The notes under the pieces are model-generated. The model saw only the letters and a list, made by a program, of their open reading frames with translations. It made no database searches and had not been told where the DNA came from. DNA of 64,000 nucleotides from Oricola sp. (GTDB taxonomy: Bacteria; Pseudomonadota; Alphaproteobacteria; Rhizobiales; Rhizobiaceae): assembly GCF_022763245.1 (NCBI RefSeq), contig NZ_JALEGV010000040.1, positions 1-64,000 on the forward strand, written 5' to 3'. Shown here piece by piece: positions 62,106 to 64,000 of the stretch; the stretch's first letter is position 1, and each line of letters begins with the position of its first letter. A program made the position numbers and the translations under genes.

Positions 62106-63998
62106 TCAGGCCTGGCACACGGCCGGGTCGGGTTCCCGACGGGTTTGCAAGCCATTATCCGCGATCGTTCGGACGGGGATCGTCAGCGTGAATTCGGCCT
62201 GTTCGTCGCGTACCTCGAAGCTGGCGAAGCCGTCGAGGGAATGTGCGCGTTCGCGGGCGTTTCGAAGCCCGAGGCCGCCTGTCGATTCCGTCGGGTCTTG
62301 CGACGAGAGGTGGTTGCGGACGACGAAACGGATCGTGTCGGGGGCGATGGCCTCGCCGCGGATGTCCAGCCGGCCCGGTGCACCGTGGCGGACCGCGTTG
62401 GTGACGGCCTCCTGGAGGATGCGAATGATGTTGAAGGCCGCCTCCTGGGGGATCGTGCCCAGTTCCGGCAAACGCGTCATCGACCAGGTGACATCGTAGC
62501 CGAGCGCCTCCAGCGGCTCGACGCAGCGGCCCCTGAAGACGCCGAGATAGTAGTGCAGATCGGCCTCCTCGACCTCGAGCGTGTCGAGGACGAGCCGCAA
62601 TTCGCCCAGTGCGGCGCGGGCGCTCGCCTTGATGTTGTCGCGCAGGTCCTTGTCGCTCTCCGAAAGGGCGGTGATCGCGACCAGGTGTCCCGCAACGCCG
62701 TCATGCAGGTCGCGTGTCATGCGGGCGCGTTCCTCCTGCAGCAGGCGCGCGGCGTCCTTGCGTTTCTGTTCTTCGTAGAGGTCGGCGAGTTCCCGCTCCT
62801 TTTCCGTCAGCCTCGCGCGCAACTCGTCGGCTGCATTGTCCAGCGCGTCGGACATGGAGGTGTAGCGGCGGAAGATCATGGCGGCGAAGCCGACCAGGGT
62901 GATGATGCGCGAGACCTGCGCCAGCATCAGCCCGTGCTCGATCCAACCCCGCCAGACGCCGACATCGTGGACCGCGCCGACGAACAGGATGAAGACGCCC
63001 GACAGCGTCAGCACGACATCAAGGCTGCGGTTGCGCACGACGCCGCGCGCCAGGATGACGAAGCTCGTGAAGAACAAGGCGATGGTGACCGGCAGGGAGA
63101 AGTGGAAGGTCAGATCGACGACCGGCCGGTCGAAGAGCTGGGGCAGCGCCGCCAGGAACACGAACATGCCGGCCAGCAGCCAGAGCGGTATGCGCGTGGC
63201 GGAGCCGGTGATCGCACCGGACAGCCCCACCAGCGCGAGGCCCACAACAGGCGACATCAGGAAGGTGTAGACGATGATGAGGCGGTAGTCGGGAAGGATC
63301 TGCGCGATCGGGCCGGCGCCATAGGCCAGCGACAGAAACAGCACCATGCCCATCCAACCGAACGCCGTGTCCGACGGCTTGCGCAGGAACAGCACGAGCG
63401 CGAAGCAGGCGAGCATGATCTGCGCGCCGAAAAGGATGATCTTCAGGTCGTGATTGAAGAAGCTGCGCCAGTAGTAGATCGGCCGCAACTCGTCGAGCCA
63501 GCCGACATAGACATCGGACAGCCCGCCGGCGAAGGGGATGGCGACCGTGCGTGCTTTGGCCTGCAGGTCGATGCGCAGGGTGTTGCGGCCGTCGAGGAGC
63601 CGTTCCGCCGGAAGCAGCATCAGGGCGGTCGCGTTCGACAACGGTCCGGGCCAGTCGCTCGACGTGGTCGAATCGAAGATTTTCAGCCCGTTCAGATAGA
63701 CGTTGGCATAGGGCTCGTAGACGGGAACATGCAGGCTGAGTTCCCGGCCGGCGCGCCGCGAGGCGTCGAAATCGAACTCGAAATCGAAACGATGCAGCCC
63801 GGTCTGCCGCTCGAACGGCGTCCAGCGATAGGGAAGCTGCACCGGCGTCCCGGCGGCATCGCCGATGCTCAGTGTCGCCTCCGACAGGCGCAGGGCATTG
63901 TCCGCGCTTCTCAAGGCGTCGCGGACTGCAAAGAAGGTGACCGCAACGAGCACGCAGGCCACAAGGACGCCCAGCGCGGTTCCGCCCCTGCGCGTCAA
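62106..63998 (-). CDS. Membrane sensor histidine kinase (NarL-type, 7TM-DISM), probably 5' partial
   Basis: 630 codons readable to the window edge. The frame begins at a TTG at 63998, so the true start may lie just outside. One membrane helix at ~9-27 is followed by an extracytoplasmic carbohydrate-binding-like sensor domain (~30-170). Seven hydrophobic segments (~185-385) form the 7TMR-DISM core, and a coiled coil spans ~395-435. HisKA_3 has the phosphorylated His in RDLHDGVAGHLVAI near 437, and the ATPase domain has EAVTNAVRHG and GGLGLRNARERA. It should phosphorylate a LuxR/NarL-type response regulator, which is not in the window. Confidence 0.85.
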   Translation of the reverse strand: MTRRGGTALGVLVACVLVAVTFFAVRDALRSADNALRLSEATLSIGDAAGTPVQLPYRWTPFERQTGLHRFDFEFDFDASRRAGRELSLHVPVYEPYANVYLNGLKIFDSTTSSDWPGPLSNATALMLLPAERLLDGRNTLRIDLQAKARTVAIPFAGGLSDVYVGWLDELRPIYYWRSFFNHDLKIILFGAQIMLACFALVLFLRKPSDTAFGWMGMVLFLSLAYGAGPIAQILPDYRLIIVYTFLMSPVVGLALVGLSGAITGSATRIPLWLLAGMFVFLAALPQLFDRPVVDLTFHFSLPVTIALFFTSFVILARGVVRNRSLDVVLTLSGVFILFVGAVHDVGVWRGWIEHGLMLAQVSRIITLVGFAAMIFRRYTSMSDALDNAADELRARLTEKERELADLYEEQKRKDAARLLQEERARMTRDLHDGVAGHLVAITALSESDKDLRDNIKASARAALGELRLVLDTLEVEEADLHYYLGVFRGRCVEPLEALGYDVTWSMTRLPELGTIPQEAAFNIIRILQEAVTNAVRHGAPGRLDIRGEAIAPDTIRFVVRNHLSSQDPTESTGGLGLRNARERAHSLDGFASFEVRDEQAEFTLTIPVRTIADNGLQTRREPDPAVCQA

Positions 63999-64000
63999 CA

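Noticed and set aside
1-64000. CRISPR array, rRNA operon, complete tRNA or insertion sequence
   Set aside because: I saw no regular spacer-repeat pattern, no rRNA sequence, no complete tRNA cloverleaf and no transposase with terminal repeats. The two tRNA-like pieces lack 5' halves.

Overview
The window comes from an alphaproteobacterial chromosome, most likely Hyphomicrobiales or Rhodobacterales. The evidence is the heterotetrameric sarcosine oxidase operon with PurU, the Dpp-type transporters and the GC-rich right end. This assignment is an inference; there is no rRNA or other phylogenetic marker. The window splits into mobile or accessory DNA on the left, a signalling region in the middle, and two catabolic blocks on the right.

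1-17.1 kb is an integrated, defence-rich island. It holds three tyrosine recombinases (1266-2138, 3902-4528, 15523-16890), a ParB-like protein, an outer-membrane beta-barrel protein, several structured palindromes and two anti-invader candidates. One is a 1289-residue protein read as restriction-endonuclease-like domain, TPR array, GreA/B C-terminal-like domain and PIN-like nuclease (4659-8528). The other is a Gabija-like pair, an OLD-family ATPase/TOPRIM nuclease and a UvrD-type helicase with overlapping stop and start codons (10777-14855). The right edge is marked by a 3' fragment of a tRNA-Lys gene (17042-17086) beside the largest integrase.

17.1-25.3 kb has small genes, a frameshifted SH3-domain gene and a probable acyl-signal cluster. 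A LuxR-type regulator faces a tightly coupled five-gene operon. The operon encodes an isoprenylcysteine-methyltransferase-like membrane protein, a FeeM/LuxI-fold acyltransferase, a short-chain dehydrogenase, a methyltransferase resembling those of 3-hydroxy fatty acid methyl ester synthesis, and a small membrane protein. 25.3-32.0 kb holds two divergent GGDEF-EAL proteins.

32.3-49.3 kb is a methylated-glycine catabolic block: purU, a sulfatase/phosphonate-monoester-hydrolase family enzyme, a Dpp-type ABC transporter, soxBDAG, a TetR regulator and a dimethylglycine-dehydrogenase-like flavoprotein. Five copies of an 18-bp operator lie in its intergenic regions, so the block looks like one TetR regulon. 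It is bounded by the 3' end of the large GGDEF-EAL gene and a decayed second copy of that end at 49.5 kb. A second tRNA-Lys 3' fragment and an integrase remnant follow at 50.0-50.3 kb.

50.4-64 kb is GC-richer. It carries a LysR regulator divergent from a class II aldolase, a second sulfatase and a second complete Dpp-type transporter (paralogous to the first set), then an autotransporter and a membrane sensor histidine kinase that reaches the window edge. The repeated pairing of a sulfatase with the same transporter layout suggests the sulfatases act on the imported substrate.
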